This document shows positions 15,064 to 23,988 of a stretch of 46,519 nt of DNA, piece by piece. The translations under genes and the position numbers were made by a program. Every line of letters begins with the position of its first letter. Positions within the stretch are counted from its first letter, which is position 1. A model generated the notes under the pieces. It made no database searches and had not been told where the DNA came from. It was given only the letters and a program-made list of their open reading frames with translations. Source of the stretch: Acidobacteria bacterium RIFCSPLOWO2_02_FULL_67_21 (lineage in GTDB: Bacteria; Acidobacteriota; Vicinamibacteria; Vicinamibacterales; UBA2999); the NCBI GenBank assembly GCA_001767195.1, contig MEKU01000080.1:20566-67084 (forward strand), written 5' to 3'.

Positions 15064-16484
15064 ATGCGGCGAATGTCGAACGTGATCCTGTCAGGTCTCA
15101 TTCTTTTCGTCGCAGGGTGTGCCGCTCCACCAGCCAGCCGCCAGCGGCGGCACGAAGCGCCACACTATTCGAGGGCGCGCGGCTGATTATCGGTGACGAG
15201 GCCCCGCCCATCGAAGATTCCGCGTTCGTAGTGCAGGATGGCAAGTTCACTTCTGTCGGCCGACGCGGTCAGGTGCAGGCCCCGGACGGGGCCGCTCGGG
15301 TCGATCTGACGGGCAAGACCGTCATGCCCGGCATCATCGAGGCACACGCACACCTGGGGTACTGGAAAGATCTAAAACCCTCGGGGGAAAACTTCACGCG
15401 CGAGCAACTCCTCCAGGATTTGCAGCGCTTCGCGTACCACGGCGTCGTCGCGGTCCACAGCATGGGAGCGGACCGCAGAGAGATCGCGTGGCCGTTGCGC
15501 GATGAGCTCCGGGCGAATCCGCGCCCCGATGCGGCGATGTATCTCTCGGCCGGTGGGTTCTCCACGCCGAAGGGCGGACCCGCGCCGCCTCTCGACGCGG
15601 CCGTTCGCGTGGTGACGAACGAGGAGGAAGTGCGAAAGGAGATTCAGGAGCTGGTTGCGAAGAAGGCCGACTTCGTCAAAGTGTGGCAGGACATCCGGCG
15701 TGAGCTGATGCCCAGGCCTGTGATTGAATTCCTCATCGCCGAGGCCCACAGGAACAACCTCCGCGTCGTGGCCCATACTCACGCGATGTCGGATTTCAAG
15801 CACCTGCTGCGAGCCGGGCTCGACGCGTTCGCCCATCCGACGTGGCGCCAGACAGAAGTCGAACCGGTGGACGATGAGCTCATCGCGCTGTTCAAGGCGC
15901 ATCCGAACGTGCCGGTGATGCCCGGCTTCTGGACACCGCGCCACGAGATCTACGGTGCGCGGCCTTACTGGCTCGACGATCCGCTGCTTGCCGAGACGTT
16001 CACGCAGGCCGAGATCAAGGCGTTGGAGAATCCAAAGATACCCAGTGACGCGCCTCAGACGTGGGCGAGCGGCCCCGTGCCCCGGAGTATGAAGAGGCTC
16101 AAAGCGGCGGGCGTTCGGTTCGTGCTTGGGACCGACATGGGCGGAGGCTTTTCACTTGAACACGACCCTACACCCGCCTATCTGGGATGGAGCACGCACA
16201 TCGAGATGGAGAGCATGGTGAAGGCCGGTCTGACGCCGAGCGAGGTCATAACAGCGGCCACGCGCAACTCCGCTCAAATCCTCGGGCTCGATCAACTTGG
16301 CACGGTGGCCTCTGGCAAGAACGTCGACTTCCTTGTGCTCGACGCGAATCCGCTGGACAACATCGCCAACACGCGCCGGATCTCGCGCGTGTACCTGCGG
16401 GGCGGGCAAGTCGACCGCGCGGCACTGAGAACACAGTTGAAGGGCGGGTCTGCAGCCGCAACGCGTCCGCCGACAACCGATTGA
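15064..16484 (+). pseudogene. Amidohydrolase-family lipoprotein, apparent frameshift after the signal peptide (or start further in)
   Basis: MRRMSNVILSGLILFVAGCAAPPAS (lipobox, SD AGGAGG) in frame 1, then LFEGARLIIGDEAPPIEDSAFVVQDGKF...TVMPGIIEAHAHLGYW...VVAHTHAMSD...VLGTDMGGG in frame 3. Confidence 0.75.
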
Positions 16485-16495
16485 CGCCGAGTTTG

Positions 16496-17287
16496 ATGGC
16501 GACGTCAGATCATGCGAACACGACAGTCTCCCGGCGCAGCTTTCTTGCGGCCTGCGCGGCGCTTGACACCGTGGCCACCCATGACGGAGATCTCGATGCT
16601 GTCTGGCGAGAAGCGTTTGGCGAAGGCCAATTGCTTCCGGTCGGCACTCGCAGTTTGATTGCGCAGGGCGTCCTCGTTTTGCGGGAGTTCTCCAGCGGCC
16701 AATGCGAAGTGGTGTCGGGCCCGGAGATTCAAGGTTGTCGTAAAGCCTTGGTTGCAATGGCACTCGTAGAGCCCTTTATTCACGGATTTTCTGGGACTGC
16801 GACGCGGCCAAGAACGCAGCCTTCCCTGGTCAATGGTTGGGTGGAGGTCGAGGGCTGCGAGGTTCGACAGGTTGACTACCTGCCAAAAGGGCTTGAGGCG
16901 GTAACCCAGTTGCTCCGCACGATGAGCCCGCCTTCCGTAACCTTGGTCGGGGGAGTACACACTCCCGGTGGGTTTCTGCTCGTTCCAAACTTTCTTCCGA
17001 GCGTGAGGGCCCCGGACGTCGGATCAATGTACGTGGTATTCGGCGACGGCGGTTCACATCCGTGCATCCAGAGTGTCGATAAACCTGGTGAATGGATCCT
17101 TCCCAAGAGCGTGGACCAGCCCGGACTCTTCACGTTGCGCGCGTCCTGGTCCATTCGAACAGAAGCGGGCCCGGTAGAGAGAACTAGCGACAAGGCAGAA
17201 CCTATCCACCTAGCCGCGTACGGGCCGCGCTGCCGACGTGCTATCCGGCATCCTCGTCGGCTGATTCGATCGCGGAACCTTACCTGA
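16496..17287 (+). CDS. Hypothetical protein, SRRSFLAACAAL N-terminal motif (Tat-like)
   Basis: MATSDHANTTVSRRSFLAACAALDTVATHDGDLDAVWREAFGEGQLLPVG...; follows amidohydrolase by 11 nt. Confidence 0.5.
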   Translation: MATSDHANTTVSRRSFLAACAALDTVATHDGDLDAVWREAFGEGQLLPVGTRSLIAQGVLVLREFSSGQCEVVSGPEIQGCRKALVAMALVEPFIHGFSGTATRPRTQPSLVNGWVEVEGCEVRQVDYLPKGLEAVTQLLRTMSPPSVTLVGGVHTPGGFLLVPNFLPSVRAPDVGSMYVVFGDGGSHPCIQSVDKPGEWILPKSVDQPGLFTLRASWSIRTEAGPVERTSDKAEPIHLAAYGPRCRRAIRHPRRLIRSRNLT

Positions 17288-17358
17288 ACGGCTCAGCGGT
17301 TGAGAACCTGACCACGCGCTCCTTCGAACGGCGTCGTGTGCTGTGGATGTGAATTAGC

Positions 17359-18171
17359 TCAAAAGGCGACGGTGACGCGCAGAAAGGTTGCACGAATCGA
17401 GGTGGCGCCTTTGACCTCGCTCGTGTTCTGGCCCTCGAAGAGAGCCTCGAGCTCCTTTTGAAGATCCGCGGCTTTGCCGCTCTGTTCTGCGGCGGCGAAC
17501 GCATTCATCGTGGGCCCGTAGTAGTTTCTGAAGTCAGCGACAAACGCAGATGGTGAGCCGGGAGGCCTAAAAGTATATGTGTCTCTGAAGAAGGAGATCT
17601 TCTCGGCTGGAACCCCCACCGCCGCAAATCGCTCGATCACGTTGCTCTCGATCCCCCACGTCATTGGACTGACAAAGCCCTCTGGCGGTGGCGGCGAGTA
17701 GGAGGAGCTGATTTTCAGAATCTGCGCGACCAGCGTCGGATCGCCAGGAATCCAGTTCCCCATGACGATGCGGCCGCCGGGCCTGGTCACGCGCACCATC
17801 TCCTTCGCCACGTCGAACGGTTTGGGCGCGAACATGGCGCCGAAGATGCTCACGACCAAATCGAAACTGTGATCGGCCAGTTCGCTCAAGTTGGTAGCAT
17901 CGCCTTCCTGGAACCGGCAGTTCGTCAGGCCTTCTTGCTGCGCGCGTTTGTTCCCGGCTTCTACAAGATTGCTCGCGATGTCGACGCCGAGGACGTCGGC
18001 GCCCAGCCTGGCCTCGGGCAGGGCCGTCGTTCCGTCGCCGCATCCCAGATCCAGCACCTTCAATCCCGGGGTAATGCCCAGTCCGGCGACGACCGCCTCT
18101 CCGCTCTCCCGCATGCTCGCCGCGATCCGCGTGAAGTCACCCTTTTCCCACAATGCCTTGTTCGGATTCAT
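17359..18171 (-). CDS. Class I SAM-dependent methyltransferase (UbiE/COQ5-like)
   Basis: MNPNKALWEKGDFTRIAASMRESGEAVVAGLGITPGLKVLDLGCGDGTTALPEARLGADVLGVDIASNLVEAGNKRAQQEGL; SD ggagga upstream. Confidence 0.88.
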   Translation of the reverse strand: MNPNKALWEKGDFTRIAASMRESGEAVVAGLGITPGLKVLDLGCGDGTTALPEARLGADVLGVDIASNLVEAGNKRAQQEGLTNCRFQEGDATNLSELADHSFDLVVSIFGAMFAPKPFDVAKEMVRVTRPGGRIVMGNWIPGDPTLVAQILKISSSYSPPPPEGFVSPMTWGIESNVIERFAAVGVPAEKISFFRDTYTFRPPGSPSAFVADFRNYYGPTMNAFAAAEQSGKAADLQKELEALFEGQNTSEVKGATSIRATFLRVTVAF

Positions 18172-18451
18172 GTGACGTTGTTCCTCCAGCGCAGCGCTTA
18201 GTGTAAGGCGATAAAATCTTGATGGCGACGTGACGTGTCGGATTTGCTGTCGGTCGCGCAACGCGACTTAAGAAGCCCTCGACAACGTCGTTAGCACTGC
18301 CTAAATCAACCCCGGCTACCATCACGAGTTCTTCGGGCGTTGCCGTGATGCGTTCGACCGGCACGTCGAGGTCTTCTGGTGCTCGCACGGCCAATACATA
18401 CTCGGCGAGCTTTTGGTTCCACTCACGGTAAATCCAGCGAAGCCAGTCCAA
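18137..18451 (-). CDS. Hypothetical ORF, probably a gene fragment
   Basis: LDWLRWIYREWNQKLAEYVLAVRAPEDLDVPVERITATPEELVMVAGVDLGSANDVVEGFLSRVA...; 3' part overlaps the 5' end of the methyltransferase. Confidence 0.3.
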   Translation of the reverse strand: MDWLRWIYREWNQKLAEYVLAVRAPEDLDVPVERITATPEELVMVAGVDLGSANDVVEGFLSRVARPTANPTRHVAIKILSPYTKRCAGGTTSHESEQGIVGKG

Positions 18452-18759
18452 ATGTGTTTCGTCTCCGTCCGCGTGGTCTTTCGTAGGTCACGCTAGGGAC
18501 CCCCGGATTGAGCCTGCAGGCCGGAGTATAGCCGGATGAGCTTCGGTTGAGGCGAGGCCGAAGCATTGATTTGAACGCCTGAGCGCCGCCCAGCCCCGAG
18601 GCGTTCTATTTGGGCGAGGGCGCTCGGGCACGGACGATCTGCGTCAGGCAGGGCTGGAGTTCACATCCTACGCAAATTGCGTACTCATGATGTAGGCAAG
18701 GCGCCTCTGAATAGAGCGCAGCGCAGTTCGATTCGCGTGACGGTCGCCACGCCGACTCG

Positions 18760-19059
18760 TCATTGTCGAGATCGATGCGCATGACGCTTTCGGATCGAAA
18801 CGATGGCGGCGCCCTGCTTCGGTTTTTCGGTCAGGATCGCGGTAAGCGCCCGGTCCCACGCCTTTAGCGCCATCCGCTTTTCTGCATCGTAAGAATGCCG
18901 GTCATAGACGCGCGTCGCGCGGGCCCCGCCTTCAACATGGTTGAGTACCTTGGAAATGTGGTCTCGTGGGATTCCCGCCTCGGCCATCCGCGCAGCGCAA
19001 ATCGTGTCCGCGGAAACATGCCACGCTGATTGACGCGACCGCGGAGTGCTACCCCAGTG
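18760..19059 (-). pseudogene. Tyrosine recombinase (phage integrase) C-terminal relic
   Basis: WHVSADTICAARMAEAGIPRDHISKVLNHVEGGARATRVYDRHSYDAEKRMALKAWDRALTAILTEKPK; upstream catalytic region missing. Confidence 0.75.
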
Positions 19060-19082
19060 CTACCCGAGAAGTTGAAGGATGG

Positions 19083-19155
19083 TGGACCTGACCGGGATCG
19101 AACCGGTGACCTCCTGAATGCCATTCAGGCGCGCTCCCAACTGCGCTACAGGCCC
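19083..19155 (-). tRNA. tRNA-Ala, anticodon GGC (encoded CCA at 19080-19082)
   Basis: GGGCCTGTAGCGCAGTTGGGAGCGCGCCTGAATGGCATTCAGGAGGTCACCGGTTCGATCCCGGTCAGGTCCA-CCA; acceptor GGGCCTG/CAGGTCC, anticodon loop ATGGCAT. Confidence 0.95.
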
Positions 19156-19226
19156 ACGTCGGGTAGGAAATTTCATCCTAACATGGCCTGTGTGACCTCG
19201 GGTGTCACCGCCCCCGGCTACAGTGC

Positions 19227-19448
19227 CTACGAGGCCGTCTCTACAGGGGAATGGCGGCGATGGGCCAGCGAGAGCCACTCCGTGAGCAGCTGCGCGGCTT
19301 CGTCCGGCGTCGGGCCGTAAAACGGCATCATCGCCGAGGGAACCCCCGGCGCGCGCAACAGCTGCGCCCGCCATCGGTTGCTGACGGGCATCACCTCGAT
19401 CAGGTACGTACGCCCGCCGATGGTTTGTTCGAAGCGATGAACGGTCAC
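19227..19448 (-). CDS. Small hypothetical protein
   Basis: GTG start: MTVHRFEQTIGGRTYLIEVMPVSNRWRAQLLRAPGVPSAMMPFYGPTPDEAAQLLTEWLSLAHRRH. Confidence 0.6.
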   Translation of the reverse strand: MTVHRFEQTIGGRTYLIEVMPVSNRWRAQLLRAPGVPSAMMPFYGPTPDEAAQLLTEWLSLAHRRHSPVETAS

Positions 19449-19717
19449 GTCGTGCTGTTTCTGAGTGAATGAGCGAGATGAGTAACGGCGCACGATCTTA
19501 CCCGTCGAGCGGTACCGATCAAGCGAAGCGCCACACGAAGGCGGCATCCGCAGCGCCTGCGGCGCCGGCCACAGAAGACAGCGCGCCGAAAAAAACTTTC
19601 GGCGCGCAGCTTCTCCACAAGTTTTACACGCTTCATCCACAGCTTTTCCACACCTGCGTCCGGTATCGGATCGCGGCGGCCCGCAGAGGAGTAGAATGGG
19701 TCACCGCACCAACATCT

Positions 19718-21091
19718 GTGATCAAGAAGGTCTGCGTCTTCCTGTTCGTGTGGCTTGCGATTCCGTGCACGGCCGCGCCGGCGTCGGATGCCATGCTGCT
19801 CCGACTGTACCTCACCGACGGCAGCAGCATCGTCAGCTACGGCGAGTTTGCGCGCGTCGGCGAGCAGGTGATTGTCTCGATGGTGATGAGCGGCGCCGAC
19901 GAGCCGCGGCTGCACGCGGCCACGCTGCCGGCCAGCGCCATCGATTGGATGCGCACGGACCTTCATGCCGCATCGGCGCGGTATCAGTGGTACGCGCGCA
20001 CACGCGGCGAGGACGATTTCAGGCGATTGACCGACGACGTGGCGTCCGTGCTCAATACCGTCGTGTCGAGCAAAGACCGTGCCCGGGCCCTCGAGTTTGC
20101 CGAGAAGGCGCGCGCCACGCTGGCGGAGTGGCCCCGGCAGCATTACGGATACCGGCAGCGCGACGTCCGCGAAATTCTCGCTGTCCTGGACGAGGCCATC
20201 TCGGACCTTCGAGCGGCGACCGGTGCCAGCGCCTTCAATTTGTCGCTGGTCGCCGACCCGCCGGATGTTCCGCTCGAGCCGCTGGCGGTCCTCCCGACGG
20301 CTCGCGAGCAGATTGACCAGGCCCTGCGCGTCGCCGGCCTGACGGTCCGTCCGGCCGAGCGCGTCGCGCTGCTGCAGGCCGTCTTGCAGCTGCTCGATGA
20401 AGCCGGGGCCACGATTCCGTCGGGCGACGCGGCGGTCTGGCGGCGTTCGGCTGAGGCGGTCATCGCCGAGGAGCAGACCGTCGATGCGCGCTACGCGGAG
20501 ATGACGCGTCGCCTGATGACGGATGCGACACGCGGCGCGGCGCGTGCGCAGGTCACCTCGGTCGAGCGCGTGCTCAGCCGGATTCCCCGTGAGGACGCGC
20601 GGCTCGGACGCCGGCGTCCCGAGGTCATGCAGGCACTGTCCGCATCGGTCCAGGGACAGCTGGACGCGGCCCGGCGTCTCCGCCTTCTGCGGGACCAGTG
20701 GGCGATCCGGCGTTCGCTCTACACCGAGTACCAGCGGAAAGTCGGCGCTCAGGTAATCCAGCTCGTCAAAGCCCAGCCGGCGCTCGAATCGATCAGGCGC
20801 CTCGACGGTCCGCCGCCCGAAACACTTCTGACCGTTCAAGCGGGGTTGCGCGGCGGCGCTGAACGTCTGGACCGCGTCGATCCGCCCGTCGATCTTCGAA
20901 CCGCGCACGAGCTGCTCATCGGCGCGTGGCGGTTTGCGGAAAGCGCCGTGGCCGGACGGTTTCAGGCGGCCCGCACCGCCGACGTGCCGGCAGCCTGGGA
21001 GGCCTCCTCGTCCGCCGCCGGCGCGCTGCTGCTCCTGTCGCGGTTCCAGCAGGAGCTTCGCACGCTTCTGGAGCCCCCGCAGCTGCAGTGA
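19718..21091 (+). CDS. Hypothetical exported protein, helical
   Basis: GTG start: MIKKVCVFLFVWLAIPCTAAPASDAMLLRLYLTDGSSIVSYGEFARVGEQVIVSMVMSG...; overlaps addB-like start by 4 nt. Confidence 0.7.
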   Translation: MIKKVCVFLFVWLAIPCTAAPASDAMLLRLYLTDGSSIVSYGEFARVGEQVIVSMVMSGADEPRLHAATLPASAIDWMRTDLHAASARYQWYARTRGEDDFRRLTDDVASVLNTVVSSKDRARALEFAEKARATLAEWPRQHYGYRQRDVREILAVLDEAISDLRAATGASAFNLSLVADPPDVPLEPLAVLPTAREQIDQALRVAGLTVRPAERVALLQAVLQLLDEAGATIPSGDAAVWRRSAEAVIAEEQTVDARYAEMTRRLMTDATRGAARAQVTSVERVLSRIPREDARLGRRRPEVMQALSASVQGQLDAARRLRLLRDQWAIRRSLYTEYQRKVGAQVIQLVKAQPALESIRRLDGPPPETLLTVQAGLRGGAERLDRVDPPVDLRTAHELLIGAWRFAESAVAGRFQAARTADVPAAWEASSSAAGALLLLSRFQQELRTLLEPPQLQ

Positions 21092-23988
21092 CGCAGGTCA
21101 CCGCCCGCACGACGCGGCTCGTGCGGGCGCCGGATCTCGCCGCCTTCCGGCACGAGGCGGTGGCGCTGGCCTGCGAGGGGACCGCCGCCGACGTCGGTGA
21201 CCGACTGGTGGTGGTGCCCACCCGCGCCGCGGCCGCCTACCTGACCCGTGCCATCGAGCGGCGCCTGCTCGGCGAAGACCAGGCGCTTCTCCTGCCGGCG
21301 TTCGTCACGCGTGCCGAGCTGCATCGGCGGCTGGCCGAGCGGCTTCCGGGCGAGCTGCGGCAGCTTGGCAATCCGGAAAGGGAGGTGCTGATGGCCGTCG
21401 CCTGCCGCCGTGCCATCCGCGACGGCGCGGTCCCGCCGTTTCAGCTGCGGCCAGGACTGGTCGGCGAAATCGTCGACTTCTTCGACACGCTTCATCGCAA
21501 CCTCAAACCGGTCGACGCATTCGAGCGGCTCGCGCTCGGAGCTCTGGAGCCAGGGGCCGGCGACGATCGGGGCGCCGAACGGCTGATCCACCAGACCCGC
21601 TTTCTCGCCGCCGCGTTCCGGCATTTCGAGCGGCTGTGCGAAGAGACGGGGGCGCCCGACGAACACCGGCTTCGCGCCATGCTGATCCGTGAGCCCAGCC
21701 CGCGTCCCTGGAGACATGTGGTCCTTGCCGTGGGTGACCGAGCGGGCGACGAGTACGGCCTCTTTGCGGCGGACTGGGACCTGCTGGCGCGGCTTCCGGG
21801 CCTCGAACGAATCGACGTGCTGGCGACCGACGCCACGATAGCGGGCGCGTTCCATGAACGCATCCATCACGTGCTTCCAGGCATCGAAGAGACCCGCGCG
21901 GACTCGGCCGCCCCATCACCGTCGCCGCGGCTGCTCGTGCCTCCCGGCGGTGCCAGCGTGCACCCGGCGCGGGATCGCGAGGACGAGGTGGCAGGCTTTG
22001 CGCGATGGGTGCGGCACGAGCGGTTGCCCTTGGAGGACACCGCGCTGGTCGTCCGGCGCCCGCTCCCCTACGCGTACATCACACGCGAGGTACTCCGTTC
22101 CGCCGGGGTGCCGCTGCAGATGTGGGATACGCTTCCGCTGGCCGCCGAGCCCTTTGCGGCGGCAATCGACCTGGTGTTTGCGTGTGTGGTCCGCAATTGT
22201 GCGCGTGGACCGGCCGTCGAGCTGCTTCGCTCGCCGCATTTCAACTCTGGGCTGCCGCCGCGCTCGATTGCCCGCCTCGAACGTGCGCTCAGCGAAGCGG
22301 GCTATGCCGGAGGGCTGGATGCCCTGGAGGTCCTGCTCCGGACATGGGAACAGGTTGCGCCCGAACGCTCGGACGTCCTGCTCGAGGGCGCGCGAGTGCT
22401 GCGTACGGTGGCGGCGGAGCTGGCGCCGCTCCGGGAGCCGGCCCCTTGCCACCTTCATCTCGATCGCGTCCTCGCGTTCATTCAGGCGCGCGAGTGTCTG
22501 CCGGCTGCCGGAGACCCGCTGCGGCCACGCCTGCTGCGCGGCCGTGCGGCGATCCTCTCGGTGCTCACGGGCCTTCGGGATGCGCATGCGAGATTCGACG
22601 AGGAGGCCGTCGACTTCGAGACGGTAGCCGCCCTGGTCAAACGTTCGATTGAGGCTCGCACGTTTGCACCGCGGACTGGGGAAGGCGGCGTCCATCTCAT
22701 CGACGCCGGCAGCGCGCGCTTCGGCGACTTCGCGCACGTGCAGCTTGCCGGCCTGGTGGACGGCGAATGGCCGGAGAATCCCAGGCGCAACATCTTCTAC
22801 CCGCCGTTTCTGCTCCGCGATCTGGGCTGGCCCCCGGAGTCCGAACGGCTCGATGCCGCGCGGGCTGCGTTCACCGATCTGCTGCGCCTGCCGTCCGAGC
22901 AGCTCGTGATGTCCACGTTTTCGCTCGAGGGCGACGCGCCGGTCTCGGTCTCGACGCTGGTCGATCTGGCCGCTGCTTCCGGGCTCGATAGCCGCGAATG
23001 CACGATCCCGCAGGACCGCATCTTCGAGCAGGAAGCGGTCGCGCTCGATCCGGTCGACATGCGGCCCCTTGGTGCCGCGGCGCGGGCGGCCGTGTGCCGT
23101 CGGATCGAGGCGGCCGCCCGTCCGGGTCGCCGCGCAGGCGCCACCAGCGGCCACCGCGCGTCGGCGTACTCGGTCAGCTCTCTCGAACGGTACCAGGATT
23201 GCCCCTTCAAGTTTTTCGCAGCCAACGTGCTGCGGATACCCGAGCCCTCCGACGATCGGGCGCGGGCGCCGCGGCTGCGGGGACAGTTCCTGCACCAGCT
23301 CTTCCAGCGCTTCTTCGAGGTCTGGGAGGCTCGCGGCGGGGGCACCGTCACCGTGGGCCGGATCGACGAGGCGCGAGCCCTGTTCGAGGAAGTGGCGGCA
23401 CCGGTGCTGGCGGAGCTGCCCGAAGCGGAAACGGCGCTCGAGCGCGCCGCGCTGTTCGGGTCGGCCGTCTCGCCAGGGACCGTCGACCTGGTCCTCGGGT
23501 TGGAGGCATCAGGACCGGAGGCGGTACTCGAGCGGCGGCTCGAATACCCCCTGAAGGGCGAGTTCTCGCTGGGCTCCGACGACGGCCGGCGGGTGGCGCT
23601 CAGGGGAGTCGCCGATCGGATCGACCTTCTCGCCGGCCGGCGTCTTCGCGTCATCGATTACAAGTCCGGCGTGGCGCCGAATCCCAAACGGGCGCTGCAG
23701 GTGCCGATCTACGCGCTGTGCGCCCTGGAAGATCTCGGCGAGGGCGACGGCAACTGGACCGTGCACGAGGCCATGTATGTCGCGTTCTCGGGCCGGCGCT
23801 CGCTCGTGCCCGTCGTGGATGCCGGCGCGGATCCGGATCCGCCGCTTGCGGCCGCACGCGACAGACTGCATGCGGTGCTCGACGGCGTGGAGCGGGGCGA
23901 ATTTCCGCCGCGCCCCCACGACATCCGCATCTGCAGCTACTGTGCCTATCCATCGGTGTGCCGGAAGGATTACGTCGGCGATGAGTAG
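21088..23988 (+). CDS. AddB-like PD-(D/E)XK nuclease / inactive-helicase subunit with C-terminal Fe-S cysteines
   Basis: SSLERYQDCPFKFFAANVLRI...RLRVIDYKSGVAPNP...ICSYCAYPSVCRKDY; N-term DRLVVVPTRAAAAYLTRAI lacks Walker A. Confidence 0.85.
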   Translation: MTQVTARTTRLVRAPDLAAFRHEAVALACEGTAADVGDRLVVVPTRAAAAYLTRAIERRLLGEDQALLLPAFVTRAELHRRLAERLPGELRQLGNPEREVLMAVACRRAIRDGAVPPFQLRPGLVGEIVDFFDTLHRNLKPVDAFERLALGALEPGAGDDRGAERLIHQTRFLAAAFRHFERLCEETGAPDEHRLRAMLIREPSPRPWRHVVLAVGDRAGDEYGLFAADWDLLARLPGLERIDVLATDATIAGAFHERIHHVLPGIEETRADSAAPSPSPRLLVPPGGASVHPARDREDEVAGFARWVRHERLPLEDTALVVRRPLPYAYITREVLRSAGVPLQMWDTLPLAAEPFAAAIDLVFACVVRNCARGPAVELLRSPHFNSGLPPRSIARLERALSEAGYAGGLDALEVLLRTWEQVAPERSDVLLEGARVLRTVAAELAPLREPAPCHLHLDRVLAFIQARECLPAAGDPLRPRLLRGRAAILSVLTGLRDAHARFDEEAVDFETVAALVKRSIEARTFAPRTGEGGVHLIDAGSARFGDFAHVQLAGLVDGEWPENPRRNIFYPPFLLRDLGWPPESERLDAARAAFTDLLRLPSEQLVMSTFSLEGDAPVSVSTLVDLAAASGLDSRECTIPQDRIFEQEAVALDPVDMRPLGAAARAAVCRRIEAAARPGRRAGATSGHRASAYSVSSLERYQDCPFKFFAANVLRIPEPSDDRARAPRLRGQFLHQLFQRFFEVWEARGGGTVTVGRIDEARALFEEVAAPVLAELPEAETALERAALFGSAVSPGTVDLVLGLEASGPEAVLERRLEYPLKGEFSLGSDDGRRVALRGVADRIDLLAGRRLRVIDYKSGVAPNPKRALQVPIYALCALEDLGEGDGNWTVHEAMYVAFSGRRSLVPVVDAGADPDPPLAAARDRLHAVLDGVERGEFPPRPHDIRICSYCAYPSVCRKDYVGDE

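Larger units (their letters stand above)
12962..19089. mobile_element. Remnant integrative element / genomic island at tRNA-Ala(GGC)
   Basis: 16-bp direct repeat GAAGGATGGTGGACCT at 12962-12977 and 19074-19089 (the latter is the tRNA-Ala 3' end plus flank); tyrosine-integrase C-terminal relic beside the tRNA; TA-type cargo. Confidence 0.65.
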
